A stretch of DNA of 41,153 bases from Paracoccaceae bacterium (lineage in GTDB: Bacteria > Pseudomonadota > Alphaproteobacteria > Rhodobacterales > Rhodobacteraceae). Location: positions 1-41,153 of the forward strand of contig JAGXGW010000028.1 in the NCBI GenBank assembly GCA_024636555.1, read 5' to 3'. Shown piece by piece: positions 17,728 to 25,892 of the stretch. The notes under the pieces are model-generated. The model did no database searches. It saw only the letters and a list, made by a program, of their open reading frames with translations, and had not been told where the DNA came from. The position numbers and the translations under genes were made by a program. The number at the start of each line of letters is the position of its first letter. Within the stretch, counting starts at the first letter, position 1.

Positions 17728-18933
17728 TCAGAGCGTGTCGCGCAGCCAGCCGGGCAAATATTCGACCCTGCCACAACCGGCGAAGCGCGCGATCCTGTCC
17801 AGTTCCGCCTCCAGCCGCGCCTGCCTGCCCTTGCCCCACGCCAATCCGGCCTCCGGCCAGAGCGCCGTGACGCGCAGCACACCCTCTTTGCGATGCGCCT
17901 TCATATCGATCCTTCCCACCAGACGCGCGCCCTCCAGCAGCGGAAAGACATAATAGCCGTAGATGCGCTTGGCCTCCGGCGTGAACACCTCGATCCGGTA
18001 GCGAAAGCCGAACAACCGCTCTGCCCGGTTGCGATCACGCAAGGCCGGATCGAACGGGCTGAGCACCCGCAGCCGTCCGATCGGTTCCGGTGCATCCGTG
18101 GCTGATTGCATCACATCGGGCCGCGCAAAGGCGCGGCGGTGTGTGCCGTCTGCGCCCTCGACTTCCACCTCGATCAAAGCGCCTGCCTTGGCCTGATCAT
18201 GGCACCAGCCACGCGCCTCCACCGGGGTGACTGTTGCCCAGAAGGCTGCCAGTTCTCCGGGTGTGGCAAACCCGAGACGCGCCAGCGCTTGTGCGCACAG
18301 CCAGTCGATGCTTTCATCCAAAGCGGGGTGTTGATTCCGCACCGTATCCGGAACAACCCGTTCCGCCAGATCGTAGTATTTCTGAAAACCGACCCGCTCC
18401 GAGACAGCCAGATCGCCGGACCGCCAGAGGTATTCCAGCGCTGTCTTGTCGGGATGCCAGTCCCACCAGCCGCCCGCCTTGCGCGGGGCCTCGCCGCGCA
18501 GATCGGCCGAGCATACGGGGCCGCTTTTGCGGATGTGTTCTAAAACAGCCTCGGTACGCTCCAGAAACCCGTGCCGCTGCCAGCGCTGCCAACGCCCGCG
18601 CAACGCATCGGCATCCCGTGCAAAGCGAAGCTGCCAATGCGGATAGAAGGCCATCGGAATCACGGCGGCATCATGCGTCCAGTGTTCGAACAAGGCGCGG
18701 TCACGCGACAGGAGCTTGTCCAGATGTGCGGTTTTGTACGAGGGACGGCGGGCAAACAGCACCATGTGATGCGCCCGCTCGACCGTGGCAATACTGTCGA
18801 GTTGCACAAAACCCAACTGCTCTATCAGACTGGCAAGACCGTTCAGGCCGGCACTGCCAGAAAGGCCGGACAGCGCATGACGATGCAGAAACAGGCGACG
18901 CGCAAACGGGTTGGGCAGGCGCGGCACCGTCAT
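17728..18933 (-). CDS. YcaQ/AlkZ-like DNA glycosylase family protein
   Basis: A 401-residue protein of the winged-helix HTH_42 family that includes E. coli YcaQ and Streptomyces AlkZ, glycosylases for interstrand crosslinks and bulky alkylated bases. The catalytic QxD motif is seen as Gln44-Leu-Asp46 in FVQLDSIATVERAHH, followed by the ARR.SYK and FEHWTHDAAVIP segments typical of the family. The C-terminal half carries LSPFDPALRDRNRAERLFGFRYRIE and the YYVFPLL-GRIDMKAHRKEGVL region. ATG at 18933 lies three bases after the LacI regulator stop, so both are likely in one transcript. The lesion specificity cannot be read from sequence. Confidence in the family is high. Confidence 0.9.
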   Translation of the reverse strand: MTVPRLPNPFARRLFLHRHALSGLSGSAGLNGLASLIEQLGFVQLDSIATVERAHHMVLFARRPSYKTAHLDKLLSRDRALFEHWTHDAAVIPMAFYPHWQLRFARDADALRGRWQRWQRHGFLERTEAVLEHIRKSGPVCSADLRGEAPRKAGGWWDWHPDKTALEYLWRSGDLAVSERVGFQKYYDLAERVVPDTVRNQHPALDESIDWLCAQALARLGFATPGELAAFWATVTPVEARGWCHDQAKAGALIEVEVEGADGTHRRAFARPDVMQSATDAPEPIGRLRVLSPFDPALRDRNRAERLFGFRYRIEVFTPEAKRIYGYYVFPLLEGARLVGRIDMKAHRKEGVLRVTALWPEAGLAWGKGRQARLEAELDRIARFAGCGRVEYLPGWLRDTL

Positions 18934-18936
18934 CGA

Positions 18937-19956
18937 TCACGGAAGGCGCAGCGTATCGCCATGGCTGATCTGCGGTTTGAGCACGACGGTGCTGGCGGTC
19001 TCCTCGCCACGGGTGCGGGCCACGATAATCTCGGCGGCGCGCCGTCCGATCTCGGCGCGACAGGCATCCATCGTGGCCAGCTTGCGCGGCAGACCCTGCA
19101 ACAGCTCGACGCCGTTGAACCCGGCAAGGCCGATCCGGGCCGGGATATCATAGCCCTGCTCGAGCAACCACAAAAGCCCGCCCGCGCCGATCATGTCGTT
19201 GGAGAAATACAGAAAATCCAGATCGGGCGTGCGTTCCAGCATGGCCTGTGTCATCTCGCGCCCTTTCGCGAGCGCCGAGCCCCCCGAATAGAACTCGTGA
19301 TCCGCCATCTCGACCCCGCCCTTGGCCAAGGCCTGCGTGAACCCTTCAAAGCGTTTGCGTGCGCGGTGGTCCAGCGGCATCTGGGTGCCCATGAACCCGA
19401 TCCGCCTGTAACCACCGCGCAGGATCGCCTCGCCCATCTCGCGCCCGGCGCGACGGTGCGAAATCCCCACCATCGCATCCACGGGTGTGCCGTCGGTATC
19501 CATGATCTCGACCACAGGTATGCCCGAGGCCCGCAGCATCGCCCGTGACGCATCCGAATGCTCAAGCCCGGCGATGATCACACCCGAGGGCCGCCATGAC
19601 AGCATCTCGTAAAGGACCTTTTCTTCTTTTTCCGGCAGATAATCCGTGACACCGACCACAGGCTGAAGGTCCGTTTGCTCCAGAACCCGGCTGATCCCTG
19701 TCATGACTTCGGGAAAGACCATGTTCGACAATGACGGTATGATGACGGCCACCAGATTGACCCGCTGGCTGGCCAGCGCGCCTGCGATCTTGTTGGGCAC
19801 ATACCCGAGCGCCTTGGCCGCGCGCAAAACCCGCTCGCGTGTCGCGGCAGAGACATCGCCGCGGTTTCGCAGGACACGGCTGACAGTCATCTCGGAGACG
19901 CCCGAAGCCTCGGAGACATCGCGCAGGGTCAACGGGCGGGGATCGTTACGGCTCAC
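18937..19956 (-). CDS. LacI-family transcriptional regulator
   Basis: A 339-residue repressor with an N-terminal LacI helix-turn-helix (LTLRDVSEASGVSEMTVSRVLR, with the hinge helix ending ALASQR) and a periplasmic-binding-protein-like ligand domain (VAVIIPSLSNMVFPEV onwards, then FSNDMIGAGGLLWLLEQGYDIPARIGLAGFNG). It resembles gluconate-type regulators such as GntR, but no sugar gene is next to it. Its downstream neighbour is the YcaQ-like gene, three bases away, an odd pairing. No LacI-type palindrome stands out in 19957-20048. Targets may lie elsewhere. Assignment to the family is firm; the effector is unknown. Confidence 0.92.
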   Translation of the reverse strand: MSRNDPRPLTLRDVSEASGVSEMTVSRVLRNRGDVSAATRERVLRAAKALGYVPNKIAGALASQRVNLVAVIIPSLSNMVFPEVMTGISRVLEQTDLQPVVGVTDYLPEKEEKVLYEMLSWRPSGVIIAGLEHSDASRAMLRASGIPVVEIMDTDGTPVDAMVGISHRRAGREMGEAILRGGYRRIGFMGTQMPLDHRARKRFEGFTQALAKGGVEMADHEFYSGGSALAKGREMTQAMLERTPDLDFLYFSNDMIGAGGLLWLLEQGYDIPARIGLAGFNGVELLQGLPRKLATMDACRAEIGRRAAEIIVARTRGEETASTVVLKPQISHGDTLRLP

Positions 19957-20009
19957 ACCATGTGCTTTCTGTCAGTTCGCTTGCGCCAACATTGCGACAA
20001 GCGCCGGAC

Positions 20010-20038
20010 TTGTTCAAGCACGCAAGCCGCGCTAAGAG
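20010..20038 (+). promoter_or_regulatory. candidate promoter for tRNA-Arg
   Basis: TTGTTC at 20010-20015 and TAAGAG at 20033-20038 are separated by 17 bases, with the tRNA 5' end ten bases further on. The spacing fits a sigma-70 promoter; the -10 match is moderate. Confidence 0.4.
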
Positions 20039-20048
20039 TTTTTCGCGT

Positions 20049-20125
20049 GGTCCCGTGGCTCAACTGGATAGAGCAGCCCCCTCCTAAGGGGCAGGTTGCA
20101 GGTTCGAATCCTGCCGGGGTCACCA
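20049..20125 (+). tRNA. tRNA-Arg (anticodon CCT)
   Basis: A 77-base tRNA with encoded CCA. The acceptor stem is GGTCCCG / CGGGGTC with two G-T wobble pairs, the D-arm starts GCTC and contains AACTGGATA, the anticodon stem-loop is GCCCC-CTCCTAA-GGGGC giving anticodon CCT, and the T-arm holds GGTTCGAATCC. It reads AGG arginine codons. Such genes are frequent integration sites, but no integrase, att duplication or mobile gene follows here. Confidence 0.97.
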
Positions 20126-20160
20126 ACAGCAATCTGTTCGGAAAACCGCCTGTAGACTCA

Positions 20161-20176
20161 CCCCGTTCAAACGGGG
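20161..20176 (+). terminator. possible tRNA terminator hairpin
   Basis: CCCCGT (20161-20166) and ACGGGG (20171-20176) form a six-base stem with a TCAA loop 35 bases after the tRNA. No T-tract follows, so function is tentative. No gene is seen in 20126-20242. Confidence 0.35.
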
Positions 20177-20242
20177 TCCGTGACGTCGATGTATCGGCGT
20201 CGTAGTCCGATGCTCAGCAATTGTTGACCTAGGGCCGCCCCG

Positions 20243-20875
20243 CTAGCCAGACACCCTGAGCCCGATCTGACGCAGCGCCCAGCCTGTCAGGTCCTGCAAC
20301 GCGGCGTTTGTGGCGAGGTTGAAGCTTGCCACGATATCGAGCGTCTGCGTCGATGCGGCGGCAGCCGTTTGCTGGAACGTCCGGCTGGCAACCACCGAGG
20401 CATCGGATTCCCGCACCAACGTCACCGTAAAGCGCAGGCGCGTTGTCACGCTGGTTCCGTCAGGTCCGACTTCTGCCTGAAAGTCGGTGAGTTCCGAGAC
20501 GAGAGCGAAATCACCCGATCCCCCCAACGGCCTGCGGCCGACATAGCGCAAGGCATTGGTGTCCTCGAACGCCCGCAGCATCAGGTTCTGCAGCATCACC
20601 GGCGCGGAATCCGTCCAACGGGCTTCAGGCAGATATTGCGCCTGAAACGGTCCCGGCCGGATCATGATCCGGTCCGTATCCAGCGCACCGCCGGACGTGG
20701 GGGTTTCGATCACCAGATCACGCGCAACACTGCCCTGCACGGCGGGCAGATCCGTGGCGGATTGCAACTCGTAGGCCTCCAGCGTGGTCGCGGCGCTTGT
20801 CAGCGATGAAATCGCCGCGCAGCCTCCAAGGCTCAAGGTGACAAGGATAGCGAGGGCCGTGCGGATCAGGGTCAT
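20243..20875 (-). CDS. ABC-type transport auxiliary lipoprotein (PqiC/ABC_trans_aux-like)
   Basis: A 210-residue lipoprotein, last gene of the Mla/MCE operon. The lipobox is LGGC at about residues 16-19, after a short hydrophobic signal. The mature part has the pattern of the ABC_trans_aux family (YELQSATDLP, then VARDLVIETPTSGGALDTDRIMIRPG, PEARWTDSAPVMLQNLML). Related PqiC-type proteins sit in the outer membrane and contact the MCE tunnel, so this one likely caps the MlaD-like filament. Its ATG overlaps the mlaD stop by four bases (ATGA). The operon order and coupling support the assignment. Confidence 0.88.
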   Translation of the reverse strand: MTLIRTALAILVTLSLGGCAAISSLTSAATTLEAYELQSATDLPAVQGSVARDLVIETPTSGGALDTDRIMIRPGPFQAQYLPEARWTDSAPVMLQNLMLRAFEDTNALRYVGRRPLGGSGDFALVSELTDFQAEVGPDGTSVTTRLRFTVTLVRESDASVVASRTFQQTAAAASTQTLDIVASFNLATNAALQDLTGWALRQIGLRVSG

Positions 20876-22605
20876 CTTCTGAACTCCGGTGACTGGCGGT
20901 TGAGAAAAAAGCGGGCGGGGTCACGTTCGATCCGACGGGTCAGGTTTTCGAGGTTGGAAATCAGATCGCGCGTCTCGCGGGCAAGCTGAGTGTACTGCGG
21001 CAGCCCGGTCGCGGCAAATGTCGTGATCGGCGCGCTGGAGCTGGATATGATCTGCCCCAGTTCGGCGAAGGTCGTATTCGCGGTTTCCGCGGCGCGCCGC
21101 AGATCGCCGGTGATGGCGGGAATGTCGTCGGATACCTGCGCGATGGCAGCATCCAGACGCTGCATCACCTGACGCAGATCGGATGTGATTGCGCCGATAT
21201 CCTCGTTGATCACACGATCCGCACCCGCGAAGGCGCGTTCCGCCGCGTCCAGCGTCCGCTCGCCCGTGGTCAGGGCGCTGTTGATGGCGGTGAGTGTCTC
21301 GTTGGCATTGGCGAAGGTGCCTGTGATCTGGGTCATCGTTTCCGAGGCATCGTCGGCCAGACCGTCGATCCGCCCGGCAGCATCAGAGATCTGCTGGCCC
21401 ACGTCAGTAACCACCCGGTTCGCGGTGTCGGTGGCGCTGCGGATATCCGCGACAATTGCAGGCAGATCGGTTTCCGCCGCCATGGTGATCGCATTCACCG
21501 CCGCATCCGCATTGGCGACCATTGCGCGGGTTTCGTCCATGAGCGCAGTGCCGTCATTGCTGATCAGGTCATCGAACGAGGTTGCAGCCTCGTCGATATT
21601 GTCCAGCGTTTCCAACAGCCGAACGATTGCCGTGTCCACGCTTTGCAGCGTGCTTTGCGCCTCGGACAGGCGCGCGGTTGCCGCTGATCCGGTGGCGGTG
21701 AATTCATCGATCATGCCACGCGCATCTGTCACCAGAAGCTCTGTCTGCTCACGCAGAACAAGCGTTGTCGCCGTCATGTCCTGCACGATCACCGGCAATT
21801 CCCCCGTCATGAAAACCTCTGCGGCGTCAAGCGCGACGCGGCCGCTGGCCAAAGCCGATTCCACAACATCCAGCGAGGATACCGCCCGCGTGGACAGCTC
21901 TGTGAACGATCTCAGCGCCGTGTCCACATTGTCCAGCGTTCCCTCGATCGAACCGATCACCGGCTCGATCTGCTCGGTGAATCCCGCGATATCGATCGAG
22001 GCGCTGGCAATTGTCTGGCTGACAACGGCGAAATCCTCCAACGCGCCACTCAGTGAGCCCGAGGATTGCGCCAGATTGTCCAGAATTGCCTGCACCTTCT
22101 GCTGGTTCTCCTCGTTCAGGATGTCGCTGATACGCTCCATCACGGCGAGTGCCTCGGCCATGATCTCGGGGGCATCCTCGGTCAGGCTTTGCAGGGCCGA
22201 GCGGCCCGCCTCGATCTCGGGAATGCCGCCTTGCTCGCGCAGGAGCGGAGAGTCCGGATCACCGGCGCTGATCCCGACATAGGAGACACCTGTCACGCCC
22301 ATCGATTCGATCGTGGCGATGCTGTCTGTCCGCACCGGTGTCTCGCCAGCCACTTCCAGCCGCGCAAGCACCGTGCCGTCGCCGTTCGGCGCCAACCGGA
22401 CTTCGACGACCTGTCCGACCGGAAGGCCGGAAAACCGCACCTCGGAGGCGCGCGACAGTCCTGATACCGAGCTGAACCGCACGTCGTAATAGGCAAACTG
22501 GCGGTCCAGCTCGAACTGTGCAAACCACAGCAGGAAGCCGGCAAGCCCAAGAAAGCCCGCCAGGGCGAAGGCTCCGATCAGAACATAGCGTGCCCGTGTT
22601 TCCAT
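20872..22605 (-). CDS. MlaD-family MCE protein with long helical C-terminus
   Basis: A 577-residue MCE protein. A single N-terminal TM helix (about residues 5-28) is followed by one MCE domain (about residues 38-115: YDVRFSSVSGLSRASEVRFSGLPVGQV, then GTVLARLEV, then GVTGVSYVGISAG). The remaining 450 residues are long alpha-helical, coiled-coil-like sequence rich in Thr, Ala, Asp and Ser. E. coli MlaD is about 183 residues, so this form is far longer and could span much of the periplasm as a tube or rod, as in LetB/PqiB-like or Mce proteins. It binds lipid through the central hydrophobic pore; the direction of transport is not shown. It starts four bases after mlaF ends and overlaps the lipoprotein gene. 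Confidence 0.9.
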   Translation of the reverse strand: METRARYVLIGAFALAGFLGLAGFLLWFAQFELDRQFAYYDVRFSSVSGLSRASEVRFSGLPVGQVVEVRLAPNGDGTVLARLEVAGETPVRTDSIATIESMGVTGVSYVGISAGDPDSPLLREQGGIPEIEAGRSALQSLTEDAPEIMAEALAVMERISDILNEENQQKVQAILDNLAQSSGSLSGALEDFAVVSQTIASASIDIAGFTEQIEPVIGSIEGTLDNVDTALRSFTELSTRAVSSLDVVESALASGRVALDAAEVFMTGELPVIVQDMTATTLVLREQTELLVTDARGMIDEFTATGSAATARLSEAQSTLQSVDTAIVRLLETLDNIDEAATSFDDLISNDGTALMDETRAMVANADAAVNAITMAAETDLPAIVADIRSATDTANRVVTDVGQQISDAAGRIDGLADDASETMTQITGTFANANETLTAINSALTTGERTLDAAERAFAGADRVINEDIGAITSDLRQVMQRLDAAIAQVSDDIPAITGDLRRAAETANTTFAELGQIISSSSAPITTFAATGLPQYTQLARETRDLISNLENLTRRIERDPARFFLNRQSPEFRR

Positions 22606-22609
22606 TGAT

Positions 22610-23389
22610 CTAGTCGTTCCTGTCTTTGACCATCACAGCGGCGCGCGCACGGGGGCCATGAAAATACGCGTGCACCCACGGATGATCGACTTTCAGCATT
22701 TCTTCCATCGTGCCGGCGACAAGCACGCGTTTTTCGGCCAGAACCGCGATCCGGTCGCAGGTTGCATGCAGCGTATCAAGATCGTGGGTGACAAGGAACA
22801 CCGTCAGACCCATTTGCTGCGACAAACCCTTGATCAACGTATCAAAGGCCGAGGCACCGATCGGATCGAGGCCTGCCGTCGGCTCGTCCAGAAAAACCAC
22901 CTCGGGATCGAGCGCCAGCGCCCGCGCGAGACCGGCACGTTTACGCATCCCGCCTGACAGCTCAGAGGGGTATTGATCGCCCGCCACCCATTCCAGGCCA
23001 GACATGGAAATCTTGAGATCGGCCAAGGCGCGGCGCAATTCCGGCGTCAGCCCTGCAATCGCATGCAAGGGCACCTCGATATTCTCGCGCACGGTCAGCG
23101 AGGAAAAAAGCGCGCCGTCCTGAAACATGACGCCGGTGCGCCGGTCGATCATCGCACGTTCTTGCTCGGACGTGTTCAGCGCATCTATCCCGAACATCGT
23201 GACGCTGCCCGAACGTGGCCGGATCAGTCCAATGATGGTACGCAGCAGCACCGATTTACCCGTCCCCGAGCCACCGACAACGCCCAGCACCTCGCCACGG
23301 AAAACATCGAGATCAAGATTGTCATGCACCACATTGTCACCGAACTGGGTGCGTATGCCGCGCAGGGAGATGACGACTTCAGGTTCCAT
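22610..23389 (-). CDS. MlaF-like ABC transporter ATP-binding protein
   Basis: A 259-residue ABC ATPase of the Mla/MCE lipid transport complex. Walker A is GGSGTGKS, the signature is LSGGMRKRAGLARAL, Walker B is VVFLDEPTAGLDP, and the switch His is in VTHDLDTL. The MlaF-type signature LSGGMRKR rather than LSGGQ supports the assignment. The ATG at 23389 shares one base with the mlaE stop (TGATG), so the open frame extending further upstream to 23653 is a shadow of mlaE. It powers lipid movement through the permease MlaE and the MCE protein MlaD encoded downstream. Confidence 0.93.
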   Translation of the reverse strand: MEPEVVISLRGIRTQFGDNVVHDNLDLDVFRGEVLGVVGGSGTGKSVLLRTIIGLIRPRSGSVTMFGIDALNTSEQERAMIDRRTGVMFQDGALFSSLTVRENIEVPLHAIAGLTPELRRALADLKISMSGLEWVAGDQYPSELSGGMRKRAGLARALALDPEVVFLDEPTAGLDPIGASAFDTLIKGLSQQMGLTVFLVTHDLDTLHATCDRIAVLAEKRVLVAGTMEEMLKVDHPWVHAYFHGPRARAAVMVKDRND

Positions 23390-24534
23390 CACACACCCAT
23401 CTGGGCAAAGAGGATGGAAAAGAGGGCATCTGCCACAATGACTGCAAAGATCGCCGTCACCACCGCGTTCGATGTCATCCGCCCCAGCGATTCGGCGTTG
23501 CCACCGACTTTCATGCCGGCATGGCACCCCACCAGTCCGATGATAAGGGCAAAGACAGGTGCCTTGACCATGCCCACAACGACATGGCTGATGCCTGTCC
23601 CCTCGATCAGGCGGGTGCGGAACATTGCGGGCGAGATGCCAAGCTCGATCCATGACATGATCGCGCCGCCCAGCAGGCCCGCGATATTTGCAATCAGGCC
23701 AAGGATCGGCAGCATCAGCAACAGCGCCAGAATGCGGGGCACGAACAGTGCCATGGCCGGATCAATGCCCAGCGTCTGCATCGCGTCGATCTCTTCGCGC
23801 ATCTTCATCGAGCCGATGGCGGCGGTGAAAGCCGACGCCGTACGGCCCGCGACAATGATCGCCGTCAGCAGGATACCAAGCTCGCGCAGGATCGATATGG
23901 CGATCAGATCGACGACGAAAACCTCCGCCCCGAATTGCCGCAACTGCGCCGAGCCCTGAAAGGCCAGCACCACACCGATCAGAAACGCCATCAGCGAGAC
24001 GATAGGCACCGCGCGAAGGCCAACCTCCTGACAGTGGTGCACCAATGCGGTCAGACGGAACTCGCCAGGGTGCACGACCGCACGGGCGAGACGGGACAGG
24101 AAGATGCCCAGAAACCCGCTCAACTCCATCAGGAACGTGGCCCCCGAGGCAAAGGCACGGCCCACGGATTCCAGCCAGTCGGCAAAGCTGGTCTGTTTGT
24201 TCTGAGAATCGGGAATTTCCGGAATCGCATTGCCAACGGTGTCCAGCAAATCCACCTGATGAGCATCGGCGCCATCAATCTCTGCACGCTTTCCGGCGGC
24301 GGTCATGCGCCGTTGCAGGGTGACGACGGCCCATGCGCCTGCGGTATCCAGCCTTGCAACGGATGACATATCAATCCGGGTGTCTTTGGCAGGCAACGCG
24401 GCCAGTTCCGCGTCAAGCGCGCCAAGGGTATGCACAGTCAGAACGCCGGACAGGACAACTGAACGGCTCTCGCCGCCGTCCCGAACCGCCACCTCCGCCG
24501 ATGCTGTTCCTTCGCGCTGCACGACTTGCTCCAT
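23389..24534 (-). CDS. MlaE-family permease with N-terminal STAS-like domain
   Basis: A 381-residue protein. The first 110 residues form a STAS-like (MlaB-type) domain: LSGVLTVHTLGALDAEL, then DMSSVARLDTAGAWAVVTL. The rest is the MlaE permease, with about six TM helices, the family EQ loop region (FVVDLIAISILRELGILLTAIIVAGRTASAFTAAIGSMKMREEIDAM), and a C-terminal SLGRMTSNAVV. In E. coli MlaB is a separate STAS protein that stimulates the ATPase; here it is fused, which is common in this group. It is the first gene of the four-gene operon. No clear ribosome site precedes the ATG at 24534. The permease moves phospholipid between the inner membrane and the MCE protein. Confidence 0.92.
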   Translation of the reverse strand: MEQVVQREGTASAEVAVRDGGESRSVVLSGVLTVHTLGALDAELAALPAKDTRIDMSSVARLDTAGAWAVVTLQRRMTAAGKRAEIDGADAHQVDLLDTVGNAIPEIPDSQNKQTSFADWLESVGRAFASGATFLMELSGFLGIFLSRLARAVVHPGEFRLTALVHHCQEVGLRAVPIVSLMAFLIGVVLAFQGSAQLRQFGAEVFVVDLIAISILRELGILLTAIIVAGRTASAFTAAIGSMKMREEIDAMQTLGIDPAMALFVPRILALLLMLPILGLIANIAGLLGGAIMSWIELGISPAMFRTRLIEGTGISHVVVGMVKAPVFALIIGLVGCHAGMKVGGNAESLGRMTSNAVVTAIFAVIVADALFSILFAQMGV

Positions 24535-24845
24535 TCATGTGTTCAATGACACAGATACGCTCGTATTGGGAAGATGGCACGCAATCACACAGTGTGCGCT
24601 CTAACATCGCCAAAGCACGAAGACAAAATAACAATTTCGATCCTGTGTCACGACGACCACGGTCGCGGTGCCACTGTCCCGCATCGAAGCTGGTGGCGGT
24701 TCAGGGCACAATTGCTCCGGTTTAGTGGAACGGATTCCCGAGCAGCAGGTTCAGTTAACGTTCGGCCCTTCACGGTGGCCGGTATAGGGTACGCCTCTGT
24801 TGTTGTCGGGCCTGCCGGACAGTCAAACTGCAGGAGCTTGGTAGC
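24535..24845. other. divergent intergenic region, promoters not resolved
   Basis: These 311 bases lie between the start of mlaE (minus) and the zinc peptidase gene (plus). Both promoters must be here. I see no convincing -35/-10 pair or operator; a small palindrome CACAGTGTG is at 24589-24597. No small gene with a ribosome site was found. Confidence 0.4.
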
Positions 24846-25811
24846 ATGCGCGTATTTCCCAATCCGACAGGGGCCGGATCGCTCTGGTTCGACAATCTTG
24901 CCACTGCGGACGGAACCCCTGTGGCATATGACCCGCAGGCGCGGGCCTTTGTGCCCTCTGGCCCTTTTTGCGCGAACCGCGATCTGATCGGCTGCAACTG
25001 GATTGCAGCGGCACACGGTACTTTGTGCCATTCCTGTGTCATGACTGCCCTTGCACCTGACACCTCGTTACCCGGTGCAAGGCACAACTGGGCAAAGACC
25101 GAAGCCGCAAAGCGCTGGGTTCTGGACAATCTGGGGCGGTGGCACTGGTTTCGGCCGGAAGATCCCGGTGTGCGCCCGGTGTTTCGCATGCTTGCCGAGG
25201 GGCCTACGCCGGTAGCCATGGGGCATGTAGACGGCGTGGTCACCATCAGCGTGGCCGAGGCCGACCCGGTGCTGATCACCACCCGCCGCGAAGCCTTGCA
25301 GGAGCCTTACCGCACGATGATCGGTCACATGCGCCACGAGATCGCGCATATGCTCTGGTGGCGGCTGAGCTTGAGAGAGGATTTTCTGGAGGCTTTCAGG
25401 TCCATGTTCGGTGACGAACGCACGGATTATGCGGCCGCACTCAACCGCCACTATGGCAGCGGGCCGCCGCCGGACTGGCAATCGCGTTTTCTGACTACAT
25501 ATGCCTCTGCACACCCGCACGAGGACTGGGCGGAAACCGCCGCGCATTTGTTGCATCTGACAGACATTACGGACAGCGTTGTCTCTGCGGGTTTCACATC
25601 GCCGGACATCCCGCATCCCGGCTGGGACCCTTACGCGGAACCGGACGCTATCCGCCTGATCCGTGTCGCGGTGTCGCTCGTCATGGGGATAAACCACGTC
25701 AACCGCGCGATGGGACTGTCGGACATCTACCCGTTCGTCCTGTCGGAAGCTGCCCAGCGCAAGCTTGCCTTCGTGCATGACTGGCTGCGCCGTGGCGCGC
25801 AGGGACGGTAA
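24846..25811 (+). CDS. putative zinc-binding metallopeptidase (Peptidase_Mx-like) with partial zinc ribbon
   Basis: A 321-residue protein of the putative zinc metallopeptidase family that pairs an N-terminal zinc ribbon with a gluzincin-like domain. HEIAH (164-168) provides the HExxH motif, followed by FGDERTDYAAALNRHY and the conserved HPHEDWAETAAHLLHLTD (about 223-240), which likely provides the third ligand. In the N-terminal region, Cys42, Cys50, Cys61 and Cys64 remain, but the first CxxC knuckle usually seen at the start of this family is missing and replaced by PNPTGAGSLWFDN. The ATG at 24846 has GGAG about ten bases upstream. Cytosolic, substrate unknown. It is divergent from mlaE and convergent with the OmpA gene. 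Confidence 0.85.
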   Translation: MRVFPNPTGAGSLWFDNLATADGTPVAYDPQARAFVPSGPFCANRDLIGCNWIAAAHGTLCHSCVMTALAPDTSLPGARHNWAKTEAAKRWVLDNLGRWHWFRPEDPGVRPVFRMLAEGPTPVAMGHVDGVVTISVAEADPVLITTRREALQEPYRTMIGHMRHEIAHMLWWRLSLREDFLEAFRSMFGDERTDYAAALNRHYGSGPPPDWQSRFLTTYASAHPHEDWAETAAHLLHLTDITDSVVSAGFTSPDIPHPGWDPYAEPDAIRLIRVAVSLVMGINHVNRAMGLSDIYPFVLSEAAQRKLAFVHDWLRRGAQGR

Positions 25812-25834
25812 GCGGCGCGCAGCGGGGCAGACGG

Positions 25835-25862
25835 GTGGAGCCGCCACTCTGGCGAACTCCAC
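25835..25862. terminator. hairpin between converging genes
   Basis: GTGGAG (25835-25840) pairs with CTCCAC (25857-25862), and inside it CGCCA pairs with TGGCG around a CTC loop. A second inverted repeat, CGATCA / TGATCG, follows at 25863-25887. They lie between the ends of the zinc peptidase and OmpA genes and could stop transcription from either side. No U-tract. Confidence 0.5.
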
Positions 25863-25892
25863 CGATCACTCCACTCCTGTTGATCGAAGCCC

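Noticed and set aside
19960..20205. 81-residue plus-strand ORF
   Set aside because: It reads through the tRNA-Arg gene; translated tRNA sequence gives typical false proteins.
20049..20242. tRNA-Arg as an integration site of a mobile element
   Set aside because: No integrase, no duplicated tRNA 3' end and no mobile gene follow; the next gene belongs to a conserved lipid transport operon.
21185..22282. 365-residue plus-strand ORF rich in Ser and Ala
   Set aside because: It is the antisense of the repetitive helical part of the MlaD-like gene.
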